From the NCBI RefSeq assembly GCF_003751605.1, contig NZ_RJVJ01000002.1, positions 806,001 through 870,000 on the forward strand: a DNA stretch of 64,000 bases, given 5' to 3'. This DNA is from Kitasatospora cineracea (GTDB lineage Bacteria; Actinomycetota; Actinomycetes; Streptomycetales; Streptomycetaceae). The position numbers were made by a program, and so were the translations under genes. The first letter of the stretch is position 1. Each line of letters starts with the position of its first letter. The notes beneath the pieces are model-generated. The model searched no databases. It was given only the letters and a program-made list of their open reading frames with translations, and was not told the DNA's origin. Below, piece by piece: positions 41,848 to 50,386 of this stretch.

Positions 41848-42234
41848 TCAGCCGCTGTGCGGCACCCCGGCGACCAGCACGCTCTGCCCCCGGAACTCGG
41901 CCACCACCGCGCCCGCGGCCGTGCGCACCGTCACGTCGTACACGCCCTGCCGGCCCGCCAGCGTCCGCTCCACCGCCTCCGCCACCAGCTCGTCGCCGAG
42001 CTGCGCCGGGGCCAGGAAGGTGACCTGCGCGCCCTGGGCCAGCGCCACCGGCCCGTAGCTGTTGCAGGCGTACGAGAACGCCACGTCGGCGAGCAGGAAC
42101 ACGTACCCGCCGTGCCCGATCCCGTGCGCGTTGGCCATCTCCTCGGTGACCTTCATCCGCGCCACCGCGCGGCCCCCGGCCACCTCCCCGAGCACGATCC
42201 CCGCGCCGCCGGCGGCCCGGTCGCGTTCGAACAT
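41848..42234 (-). CDS. PaaI-like hotdog thioesterase
   Basis: A 128-residue hotdog-fold protein that should hydrolyse acyl- or aryl-acetyl-CoA thioesters. NAHGIGHGGYVFLLADVAFSY holds the HGG motif and catalytic Asp of PaaI/PaaD enzymes, and KVTEEMANAHG and VYDVTVRTAAGAVVAEFRGQ are family-typical. ATG 42234 is chosen because AGGA lies eleven bases upstream and the fold begins there; the frame extends upstream to 42336 without similarity. A Gly/Ala pair in the N-terminal strand (GEVAGGRA) is normal. It may belong to a phenylacetate pathway, but no other such genes lie here. Confidence 0.85.
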   Translation of the reverse strand: MFERDRAAGGAGIVLGEVAGGRAVARMKVTEEMANAHGIGHGGYVFLLADVAFSYACNSYGPVALAQGAQVTFLAPAQLGDELVAEAVERTLAGRQGVYDVTVRTAAGAVVAEFRGQSVLVAGVPHSG

Positions 42235-42391
42235 TGCGTCGATCCTGGAACGTCCCACTACGGCCCCCCGGTGAGCTGCGCGTTCAGCGGCAGCAGCATT
42301 AGACCGATCACGCTGACGGCCTGTCAATGACGCCACGGCCCGGCGCCGGCCGGGAAAGCCCCCTGACCGGCGCCGACGGCCGCACCGACTG

Positions 42392-45300
42392 CTACGGCAC
42401 CCGCTCCATCCGGGGCGGCAGGGCCACCCTGGTCCGACCGGGCAGGCCGTCCGGGACGGGTTCCCGGACGAACCGCACCCCCGGGGCCCCGAGGGTCTGC
42501 GCCAGCCCGGCGACGGGGGGACGGCCGTCCGCCCCCGCGTGGGTGCCGACGTGTGCGGTGCCGACCACCACCACGTACTTGGCGGGGGGCGCGCCCTCGC
42601 CCTGCTGACCGGCGGGCACCGCCCCCTGGTGGGTGGCGATCACCTCGTGGGCGTAGGCGTTCATCCGCCGCGCCCGGAAGTACTTGCCCTCGTCCCCCGC
42701 GACGTCGGCGATCCCCTCCCGGTTGCGCCGGGCCGGGTAGCCGTCGATCACCCGGACGTCGACGCCCTGCCGGTGGGCTTCGACGATCGTGTCGAGGACG
42801 GAGTCCTCGGGCAGCTTCATGCCCTTCGACTGCCGGCGGGCGACGGCGGCCAGTTCCTCCCCGGGGGCCGTGCCGGGCGGCGTCGTGGCGAAGTACTGGT
42901 CCAGCATCGGCTGGAACGCCTCGTCGGCGAAGTGCTCCAGGTACAGGGTGCGGACCCCGGACTCCCGGAGCTGCTGCATGTTCCCCCGCAGGAAGTCCCA
43001 GGTCCCCTGGTCCCCGTGGTTCTCGCCGAGGACGAACCCCTGGTGCTGCCCCAGCAGCGCCTGCGACTGCCCGCGGGCGCCGCCGGCGTCCGCCAGCAGG
43101 TCGTCCACCTCGGCGTGCCCGGGCTGCTCCGGCAGCCCCTGCGCCTCCAGCCGGTCCGCGTCGGCGTCCAGGTCGGCGTCCCGCAGCTTCTGCGCCTCCC
43201 AGTACCCCTGGGTCTCCGGACGGCTCGCCCCGTAGCGCCGCATGAAGTCGACGCTCTCGGCCGACTGGTTGTCCACGGCGAAGCCGTCGCCCCGGCTCCG
43301 CAGGCTGTGCACGATGAAGTCGCGGACCGCGGTGGGGACGGACTCGTACTGGCTGTTGAGCATCCCCGGTTCGATGCGGCAGACCACCTCCCCGGTGGCC
43401 TGGTCGAACGAGAGGTGGGGGGCTCCGGCCGGGCCGAGTTCGACGCGCGTGCCGTTCGTCCGCCCGCCCCGGTGCTCCATCCAGAACTTCAGGCTGTCCG
43501 CGTCCTGCTGCCACTGCTTGGCCAGCCTGCGCCGCTCCTGCTTCTCCGCCTCGTACGCCTTCTGCTCCGGCGTTCCGGGAATGCGCGCCTTCAGGCTCTT
43601 GTCGGGCTTCGGCGGTTCGTCGACCTTCGGGAACCTGCCCTGGACGGGGTGGCCCGGCGGGTTCCGGTGGCTGACGCCGATGCCGTCGGACGGGTCGGTG
43701 CCGTGGGCGTTCAGGGTGCCGAAGCGGTCCATGAAGGCCGGGTCGTGCGGGCCGGAGAGGGTCTGCCCGTGCGGGTCGGCGACCGAGGCCCAGAGCGTCC
43801 AGTCCTCGCCGAAGCCGGTGGGGAGCGCCCCGTCGGCGGTGGTGACCTTGCGGTCGGTCAGGTCGGCCCAGCGCAGCGTGCCGTCCCGGTCGTGGACCAG
43901 CGCGACCGCGTGGCCGTCGCCGTCCTTGCCGGCGCCGATCACGGTGGCGAAGCTGCCCGGGCCGCCCTCCTTCACCTGTTCCATCAGCTTCCGGACGGCT
44001 TCCGGCCCCTCGCCGAACCGGGCCGGGGCGTCGTGCCGCTTCCACAGGGCGTCGCCGCCCGCGTGCTCGACCTCGCCGTGCAGGCTCTGGCCGGAGACCC
44101 GGGGGCGCCCGTAGTGGGTGTCCCGGTACGCCTCGACGTTCTCCAGGCAGGCGTTCAGGTCCTCGGTGCGCCGCCCGCCCGGGCTCTCGTGGACCGGGCT
44201 CTCGTGGACCGGGGCCTCGTGGACCGGGGCCTCGTGCGGATTCACCTTGTGCAGCAGCGTGTTGCTCATCGGCGGGTGCAGCTTCGACTCGCCGCCCAGG
44301 TAGCCCACCAGCTCCTGCGAGAGCGGGTGCTCCGGCCCGAACGCCCGGAACCCGCGGCCCTCCAGCACCGCCGGGTCGTTCTCGTACTCCTCGGTGCGGC
44401 GGGACTTCGCCGGGGGCGCGGAGTCGGCGGCCGGGGAACCGGGCTCCTCGTCCGGCTCCGGGGTGCGGTCGTGCTTCCTCGATGACGACGGCGGCGGGGG
44501 CGGGGAGGGCGGGAGGTTCCCGGGGTTCCCGGGGTTGCCGGGGTTCCCGGGGTTGCCGCCCTGGCCGTCGTTCTGCGGGTGCCCCTGCGGGGGCTCCTGC
44601 GGGTGCTCCGGCGAGGTCCGGGGCGGGGCGCCGCGGTCGGTGGCGGCCGGGAGGCCCAGGCCGTTCAGGCGCTGGTCGAACTCGCCCACCGCGCCGAGGA
44701 ATTCGTTGCGTCCCTCGATCATGGTGGCGGCGCTCCGGGCGCGGTCCGCGGGGGGCCTGGCCGGGTCGAGCAGGTCGGCGCCCTCCTTGAACTTCGAGAT
44801 GCCCCGGTCGGCCCGGTCGGCGAGCTCGGACAGGTCCTTCCGCAGCGCCGGGTCGCCCGCCGCGTCGGCGATGTCCCGGCGCGCCTGGACGTTCTCGTGC
44901 AGGGACCCGGCGAGTTCGTCGGCGGTCCGCCGCACCATCGGGATCTCCTGCCGGACCTGCACGGTGCCCATCGGGTTCGGGTGCGCGGTGCCCTGCCCGG
45001 TGGCCAGGTCGGTCTCGTCCAGCCCGAAGCTGCGCACGCCCGACATCGACAGCGTGGCGTGCCGGGCGACCTCGTCGGAGGCCCGGTCCCAGGCGTTCTG
45101 GAACCTGGCGCCGTGCTCGCCGACCGCGATCGAGCCGTCCGGCAGCAGCGCCGTGCCCTCGTGGTTGCCGGACGCCCGCCACAGCTCGTGGAACTTCTGC
45201 TGGGCCGCCTTCGGGTCGTACGGCAGGCCCTGCCCCTCCTGCTGCCGCAGCCAGGCGGTGAAGTCCTTCTGGTAGGGCGGGTCGGACGGGATCTTCCCGT

Positions 45301-48300
45301 CCGGGTACCCCTGCTTGATCTCGTCCAGCGCCCGGAAGTGCTCGGGCGTCGAGCTCATCAGGTAGCCGGGCGCGGCGGCGGCCTGCCCCTCCCCGGTCCT
45401 CGCCGGGTCGTTGCCGTAGGCCGGGCCGAGCTTCGGGTCGGACGCCGACTTCTCGGGCCCCGACCAGAGGTTGTACTGCAGGGCGCCGGCCGGGCCGTCC
45501 TCGCCCAGGCCCAGCTTGGCCAGGTTCTCCTGGATCTGCGCGTACACCTGCTCGGTGTGCACCTGCAGCGCGGTCATCCGGTCGCCCAACTCCTGGTTGG
45601 TACGCGGGTCCTGGCTGCCCGAGAACGTCCCGACCTCGGTCGGCACCGGGTGCACCGGCGGAGGCGGCGGGGGCGGGGAGGCCGGGCGCGACCCGGGCGG
45701 CGGCGGGGGCGGCGAGGAGGGGAGGTCGCCCGGCGCCTGCTGCACGGGCTGGACGTCCCGCTGCACGGGCTGCTCGTGCACGGGCTGCTCGTGCACCGGC
45801 TGCTCGTTCGCGGGCTGCTCGTGCACCGGCTGCTCGTTCGCGGGCTGGACAGCGTCCTGGTGCACCGGCTGGACGGCGTCCCCGTTCACCGGGGCGTCGT
45901 GCACCGGGCTCAGCCGGAGACCGCCGGGCTTGGTCTCGCTCGTCGCCAGGTTCCCGTCCGGGCCGGTCAGCTTCACTCCGGGGACGCCCAGCATGTCGGC
46001 CGTGCCGCGGATCGGGGCGCCGCCGGTGACCGCGTGGTCGTGGACGTGCGCCATGCCGGTGACGAGGACGTACTTGCCCGGGTTGCCGTTCGTGTCGATG
46101 ATGTGCCGCGCGTACGAGTTGAACCTCCGGGCCCGGGCCTCCTGCTCCTGCGTGGACTTCTGGGTGTCCGCCGTCGCGGGGTACCCGTCCACGGCGCGGA
46201 CGTCGACGCCCTGGCCCTTCGCGCTCTCCAGCAGACCGCGGAGCGTACCGCTGGAGCCGGCGTTGTAGTGGTTGTCGTAGCTGGCGACGAGCCGCCTGAG
46301 CTTGTCCGGCATCGCGGTGCCGGCCGGGCTCTTCAGGTACTCGTCCAGCAAGGGCTGGGCGGCCTCGTCCTTCAGTGCTTCCAGGTAGATGGTGTCGACA
46401 CCCGCGTTCTTCAGGTGCTCCATGTTCCCGGTGAGGAACCCCCAGGTGGCCGAGTGGTTGTGCGACTCGCCCAGGACGATGCCTTCGTGGTCCGCGAGCA
46501 GCCGCTGCGCGCCGTCCAGCGCGGAGGGCGAGCCCGCCAGCCGCCCGGCGACCTCGTCCTCGGGCACCGGGTGCCATTCGGCCTGCGCGTCCTGGTGGGC
46601 CAGCCGTTCCAGGATGTTGCGGCGGACGTCCTGCTGCGCGTGGTGGTCCTTGGTGCGGTAGTCGAGCCGGCTGCCCTCCTCCAGGATCCTGTTGTTCGCC
46701 ACGTCACCGGGCGGCAGGTGCTCTTTGACCAGGGGGTTCACGTGGTTGGCCACGCTGCCGTAGACGGCCATGAAGGTTGCCGGGTCCTGCTGCACCTTCA
46801 GCGCGTGGTCCTTCTCGCTGTACCGGACCTCCGGCTTGTTGTTCGACCCGATCTCCGTCGAGCTGTTGCCGTGCTTGGGGTCCTTCTCCGGGAGGATCGA
46901 GTTGAACAGCTCCAGCCTGTCCGGGGTCGGCCGGAACTTGTTCGCCATCCGGTTCACGCCGAGTTCGAACGCGTTCTTGGTCGGTGGGATGACCATCGCC
47001 ACCCCGCTCGGGTGGGCGTGCATGTACGCCAGCTCGTCGGGGGTGGGCGGCTTGTCCAGCGGTTCGATCTTCGGGCGCGGCCGCGACGGCTCGGGCGGCG
47101 GCGCGGGCAGTTCGTCGTCGGTGGCGCGGGGCGGCGGGGCCTCGTCCAACCGGGCGTGCGGCTGCGGTTGTTCGTGCGGTTGCGGTTCGGGGGTGTCGTG
47201 GTTGCCCTCGACGAGGTCCGTGAACTCGCGCAGGCCCGCGTACATGTCGTTCTCGGCGGCGGTGGCGTGCACCGGGTTGGCGCCGCCCTGCCGGTCCGGG
47301 GCCGGGCCGTACAGCTTCTCCAGCAGCGGCAGCATCTCGGGCTCGTTGTGCCGCACCCAGTCCACGCCGTTGTTGCGCGGCTCTCCGGTGTACGGGTCGG
47401 TGCCGTGGTTGGTGCCGAGGTAGGCGTTGGTGAGCTGGGCGAAGTACTCCTGCTCGTCGCGGGACGAGTAGTTCTTCTCGCCGTTCGCGCCCCGGCCCGG
47501 ACCGTCCGGCCAGACCGCGTCCGGGTCGCCGTCCTTCTTGCGGAAGGTCTCGGTGATCAGCTTCTGCCCGGTCTCGTCGAGGCCGTGCCGGTGCAGGGTG
47601 TGGCTGAACTCGTGGGTGGTGGTGGAGTACCCGTCCTCGTAGTGCCCGCCGTGCCCGATCGAGGTGTCCTCGCCGAGCAGGTTCTCCTCGGTGACCGCCG
47701 CGTGCCGCCCGCCCGAACCGCGCATGTCGTCGTACGCCCGGCCGGCCGCCGCGTCGGAGTCGTTCCGCACCGCGCGCAGCTCGTGCAGGCTCGGGACGTC
47801 GGTCATCCGGACGTCCTTCGGCACGATCACCACGTCCGCGCCGCTCTTCAGCAGCCGCGCCGCGGTGTCCGGGTCCTGGAGCATCCGGGCGACCTGCTGC
47901 TGCGCCTCCTGCCGCGCGGACGCGGCCCGTTCGGCCCGCGGGTCCACGTGCACCAGCAGCTCGGACGCCGTCCGGGCGAACTCGTGCGGCGGCAGGCCGT
48001 TGCGCAGCGCGTCCACGGTCCGCGGGTCGCGCGCCAGCCAACGCCGGTTCTCCGGGCTGAGGTTGGCGAGCTCCTGGGCCCGCTCGTGCGCCGACATGCC
48101 CGGCAGCTCCTGCCGCAGCCGGTCGGCGTCCACGGGGCGGACGGTCTCCGGCTTCGGAGTGCTGTCGGTGTGCTCGGTGTGTTCGGTGGGCGCGTGCTCG
48201 GTGTGTTCGGTGGGCGCGTGCTCGGTGTGTTCGGTGGGCGCGTGCTCGGTGGGCTCGGTCGACGGGCGGTCGGGGGCGGGGGTCTCCGGACGGGCGGGGC

Positions 48301-50380
48301 GTTCCGCGCCCGGGCGGATCGTTCCGCCGGACGGGCGCTCGGTGGCGCCGGACGGCCGGACCGGGCCGGACGTGGCCGGGCGCGGCGGCTGGTGTCCGCC
48401 GGTGCTGCCGCTGCCGGTGTGGGCGCCGCCGCCCGTCGGGGCGGTTCCGAGGCCGCCCGTCATCGGCATCTGCACCGGCGCCTGCTGCGTACCGGCTCCC
48501 GCCGGGGGCGCCGTGTCACCGGCACCGCCCGGGTGCGCAGCCGCCGACGCCGCGTCCGGCGGCGTCGGCCGGACCGCCGTCGCACCGGCACCCGCCAGCC
48601 GGGAGCCGCCGTCGATGTGGGTGGCGCCCGCGAGGTTGGGCACCGGGCCCGTAGCGCCGCCCGGCACGGCGCCGGACGGATGCGCGGTACCGGACTGGGG
48701 CGCGTCGTGCCCGGCCCCCGACTCCCGTAGCGGGACGCTCTCCTGACGGACGTCCGCCTGGGACGGCCGGGACGACTGCTCCTGCGGGCCGCCGTGCTCG
48801 GCGTTCGCCTCGTGGACGGGCTGGGCATCCGGGCGGACGCTCGCCACGGGCGTCGCCGCGGGCTGGGACGACGGTTCGTGCGAGCCGGACGTGCCGGTGT
48901 GACTGCCCGCGGTCTCGTGCGGCAGGGGCGCGTCGGCGGTGCGGACGGAGCCGGTGGGCGCGTCGTGGCCGCCCGTGCTGCCGGTCGTCTCGGGGTGGAC
49001 GGGCGGGGCCTCGTGACGGCCCGTCGCTTCGGCGTACGACGGCGGAGCTTCGTGTCGGCCGGGCGCCTCCGTATACGACGGCGGGGCCTCGTGTCGGCCG
49101 GGCGCCTCCGCGTACGACGGCGGGGCTTCGTGGCGGCCGGAACCGGTGGGCGCGTCGTGGCGGCCGGACCCGCTCGTCGCCTCCGCGTAGGACGGCGGGG
49201 CCTCGTGGCGGCCGGAACCGGAGGTGGCCTCCGCGTAGGACGGCGGGGGCGCGTCGCTGGTGCGGCCGGAGCCGAACGGGGTGAGGCCGTTGGGCCTGCT
49301 CTCGCTGCCGGTGCCGGTGCCGCTGCCGGTGCTGCTGCTGTTGCCCTCCGGGCCGTGGTAGCTGCTCTCGCCGGTGGGGGCGGAGTCGGGCTTGGTGAAG
49401 GACGGCGGAGGTCCGTCCTGGCGGCCGCCGGTGCCGGGGGCGGTGGGGCCGGGGATGTCGAGGTGCGGGCCCTCGCCGGGCTTGGGGGCGTTGGCGTGGG
49501 CCTTGGCGGCGGCGCCGGCCGCGTGCAGGCCGACGCCCGCGCCGCCGGAGAGGCCGGAGCCGAGCAGGGAGGAGCCGTCGACCTCGCCGGTGGTGATGAG
49601 CTGGGTGAGGGCGTCCGCGCCGACGCCGACGGCCGCGCCGGTGGCCATCTTGCCGACGGTGGAGCCGAGGGCGGCCTCCGCGCCGAGCTTCTTGCCGATG
49701 CCGCCGATGCCTGCGCCGAGCAGGTGTCCGGTGGCGCCGCCGATCGCGCCGCCGAGGGCGTTCTGGCCGACTTCCTTCATGTCGATGCTCTTGCGGTGGC
49801 CCTCGGCGAGTTCGATGCCCTGGGCGAGCAGGTTGATGGCGGCCATCTGGATGGCCTGCTTGGCCGCCATGGTGATCATCTCGGTGGCGAGCTTCTTCAG
49901 GATCCCGAGCACGATCTGCCGCTGGGTCTGGATCATCACCGGCACCTGGAGCATCGAGGCCCCGGCGGTGACCACCGACTCGGCCTCGGCGGTGGCGATC
50001 TCGAAGGCCAGGATGCCGAGTTGCACGACGATCTGGATCTTCGCGGTCTCGGCCGAGTTGGCCATCTGCTCCAGCATGTCGCCCATGCCGTTGAGCGCGT
50101 TGACCGCGCCGCCGAGCCGGCCGGGGTCGTTCTCGGTGCCCTTGCCGACCGAGAACTTCACCCAGTACGCGCCCAACGACTGGGCGGCGTTTCCCTGTTG
50201 GCCGTCCAGGGCGCGTTTGATCGCACTGTCGGCCCCCCGCGAGGTGTCCTTCAGCCCCTCGGCGGTCTTGCGGCAGTGCTCGGCCATGTCGCGGAGCTGG
50301 TCCTCGTCGGCCTCGGGCCAGCGGCAGCCCGCGAGCAGCAGGAGCACCCACTGGAGCGGTTCCGGGAGTTCGGTGGCCAT
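42392..50380 (-). CDS. Giant multi-domain ESX-type effector (2662 residues)
   Basis: A probable type VII secretion effector. Residues 1-200 are a CpnT-like WXG100 head (EPLQWVLLLLAGCRWPEADE and following helices). About 200-290 are small-residue-rich and may enter membranes. About 290-800 are Pro/Ser/His-rich repeats. A zinc metallopeptidase domain follows with HEFSH (H923, E924, H927) and a downstream E978 in DEQEYFAQL, as in anthrax lethal-factor-like proteases. A Tiki/ChaN-like domain starts near 1290 (GESH, 1304-1307; later GMAHVHDH). A helical region of unknown type (about 1560-1960) is next. A papain-like Tox-PL domain has C2078, H2157 and D2173. A second Tiki/ChaN-like domain ends the chain (GENH, 2452-2455; GTAHVGTH). 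The ATG follows the upstream gene by six bases. No immunity gene adjoins it. Confidence 0.85.
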   Translation of the reverse strand: MATELPEPLQWVLLLLAGCRWPEADEDQLRDMAEHCRKTAEGLKDTSRGADSAIKRALDGQQGNAAQSLGAYWVKFSVGKGTENDPGRLGGAVNALNGMGDMLEQMANSAETAKIQIVVQLGILAFEIATAEAESVVTAGASMLQVPVMIQTQRQIVLGILKKLATEMITMAAKQAIQMAAINLLAQGIELAEGHRKSIDMKEVGQNALGGAIGGATGHLLGAGIGGIGKKLGAEAALGSTVGKMATGAAVGVGADALTQLITTGEVDGSSLLGSGLSGGAGVGLHAAGAAAKAHANAPKPGEGPHLDIPGPTAPGTGGRQDGPPPSFTKPDSAPTGESSYHGPEGNSSSTGSGTGTGSESRPNGLTPFGSGRTSDAPPPSYAEATSGSGRHEAPPSYAEATSGSGRHDAPTGSGRHEAPPSYAEAPGRHEAPPSYTEAPGRHEAPPSYAEATGRHEAPPVHPETTGSTGGHDAPTGSVRTADAPLPHETAGSHTGTSGSHEPSSQPAATPVASVRPDAQPVHEANAEHGGPQEQSSRPSQADVRQESVPLRESGAGHDAPQSGTAHPSGAVPGGATGPVPNLAGATHIDGGSRLAGAGATAVRPTPPDAASAAAHPGGAGDTAPPAGAGTQQAPVQMPMTGGLGTAPTGGGAHTGSGSTGGHQPPRPATSGPVRPSGATERPSGGTIRPGAERPARPETPAPDRPSTEPTEHAPTEHTEHAPTEHTEHAPTEHTEHTDSTPKPETVRPVDADRLRQELPGMSAHERAQELANLSPENRRWLARDPRTVDALRNGLPPHEFARTASELLVHVDPRAERAASARQEAQQQVARMLQDPDTAARLLKSGADVVIVPKDVRMTDVPSLHELRAVRNDSDAAAGRAYDDMRGSGGRHAAVTEENLLGEDTSIGHGGHYEDGYSTTTHEFSHTLHRHGLDETGQKLITETFRKKDGDPDAVWPDGPGRGANGEKNYSSRDEQEYFAQLTNAYLGTNHGTDPYTGEPRNNGVDWVRHNEPEMLPLLEKLYGPAPDRQGGANPVHATAAENDMYAGLREFTDLVEGNHDTPEPQPHEQPQPHARLDEAPPPRATDDELPAPPPEPSRPRPKIEPLDKPPTPDELAYMHAHPSGVAMVIPPTKNAFELGVNRMANKFRPTPDRLELFNSILPEKDPKHGNSSTEIGSNNKPEVRYSEKDHALKVQQDPATFMAVYGSVANHVNPLVKEHLPPGDVANNRILEEGSRLDYRTKDHHAQQDVRRNILERLAHQDAQAEWHPVPEDEVAGRLAGSPSALDGAQRLLADHEGIVLGESHNHSATWGFLTGNMEHLKNAGVDTIYLEALKDEAAQPLLDEYLKSPAGTAMPDKLRRLVASYDNHYNAGSSGTLRGLLESAKGQGVDVRAVDGYPATADTQKSTQEQEARARRFNSYARHIIDTNGNPGKYVLVTGMAHVHDHAVTGGAPIRGTADMLGVPGVKLTGPDGNLATSETKPGGLRLSPVHDAPVNGDAVQPVHQDAVQPANEQPVHEQPANEQPVHEQPVHEQPVQRDVQPVQQAPGDLPSSPPPPPPGSRPASPPPPPPPVHPVPTEVGTFSGSQDPRTNQELGDRMTALQVHTEQVYAQIQENLAKLGLGEDGPAGALQYNLWSGPEKSASDPKLGPAYGNDPARTGEGQAAAAPGYLMSSTPEHFRALDEIKQGYPDGKIPSDPPYQKDFTAWLRQQEGQGLPYDPKAAQQKFHELWRASGNHEGTALLPDGSIAVGEHGARFQNAWDRASDEVARHATLSMSGVRSFGLDETDLATGQGTAHPNPMGTVQVRQEIPMVRRTADELAGSLHENVQARRDIADAAGDPALRKDLSELADRADRGISKFKEGADLLDPARPPADRARSAATMIEGRNEFLGAVGEFDQRLNGLGLPAATDRGAPPRTSPEHPQEPPQGHPQNDGQGGNPGNPGNPGNPGNLPPSPPPPPSSSRKHDRTPEPDEEPGSPAADSAPPAKSRRTEEYENDPAVLEGRGFRAFGPEHPLSQELVGYLGGESKLHPPMSNTLLHKVNPHEAPVHEAPVHESPVHESPGGRRTEDLNACLENVEAYRDTHYGRPRVSGQSLHGEVEHAGGDALWKRHDAPARFGEGPEAVRKLMEQVKEGGPGSFATVIGAGKDGDGHAVALVHDRDGTLRWADLTDRKVTTADGALPTGFGEDWTLWASVADPHGQTLSGPHDPAFMDRFGTLNAHGTDPSDGIGVSHRNPPGHPVQGRFPKVDEPPKPDKSLKARIPGTPEQKAYEAEKQERRRLAKQWQQDADSLKFWMEHRGGRTNGTRVELGPAGAPHLSFDQATGEVVCRIEPGMLNSQYESVPTAVRDFIVHSLRSRGDGFAVDNQSAESVDFMRRYGASRPETQGYWEAQKLRDADLDADADRLEAQGLPEQPGHAEVDDLLADAGGARGQSQALLGQHQGFVLGENHGDQGTWDFLRGNMQQLRESGVRTLYLEHFADEAFQPMLDQYFATTPPGTAPGEELAAVARRQSKGMKLPEDSVLDTIVEAHRQGVDVRVIDGYPARRNREGIADVAGDEGKYFRARRMNAYAHEVIATHQGAVPAGQQGEGAPPAKYVVVVGTAHVGTHAGADGRPPVAGLAQTLGAPGVRFVREPVPDGLPGRTRVALPPRMERVP
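48171..48242 (-). repeat. 24-bp coding repeat (TEH-rich) in the giant effector
   Basis: Three identical 24-base units encode APTEHTEH repeats in the disordered region just before the metallopeptidase domain. A partial unit follows. Confidence 0.9.
49015..49240 (-). repeat. PPSYAEA coding repeats in the giant effector
   Basis: Five or six imperfect units of 39-48 bases encode variants of GRHEAPPSYAEA. PPxY is a known WW-domain ligand motif, which in a secreted protein might be recognised by a host partner; this is speculation. Confidence 0.8.
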
Positions 50381-50386
50381 CGTGGG

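Noticed and set aside
37673..42058. A very long open frame on the plus strand opposite the nitrate reductase gene
   Set aside because: It is Gly/Val/Asp/Ala-rich complement sequence without a domain; the minus-strand frame has full catalytic motifs.
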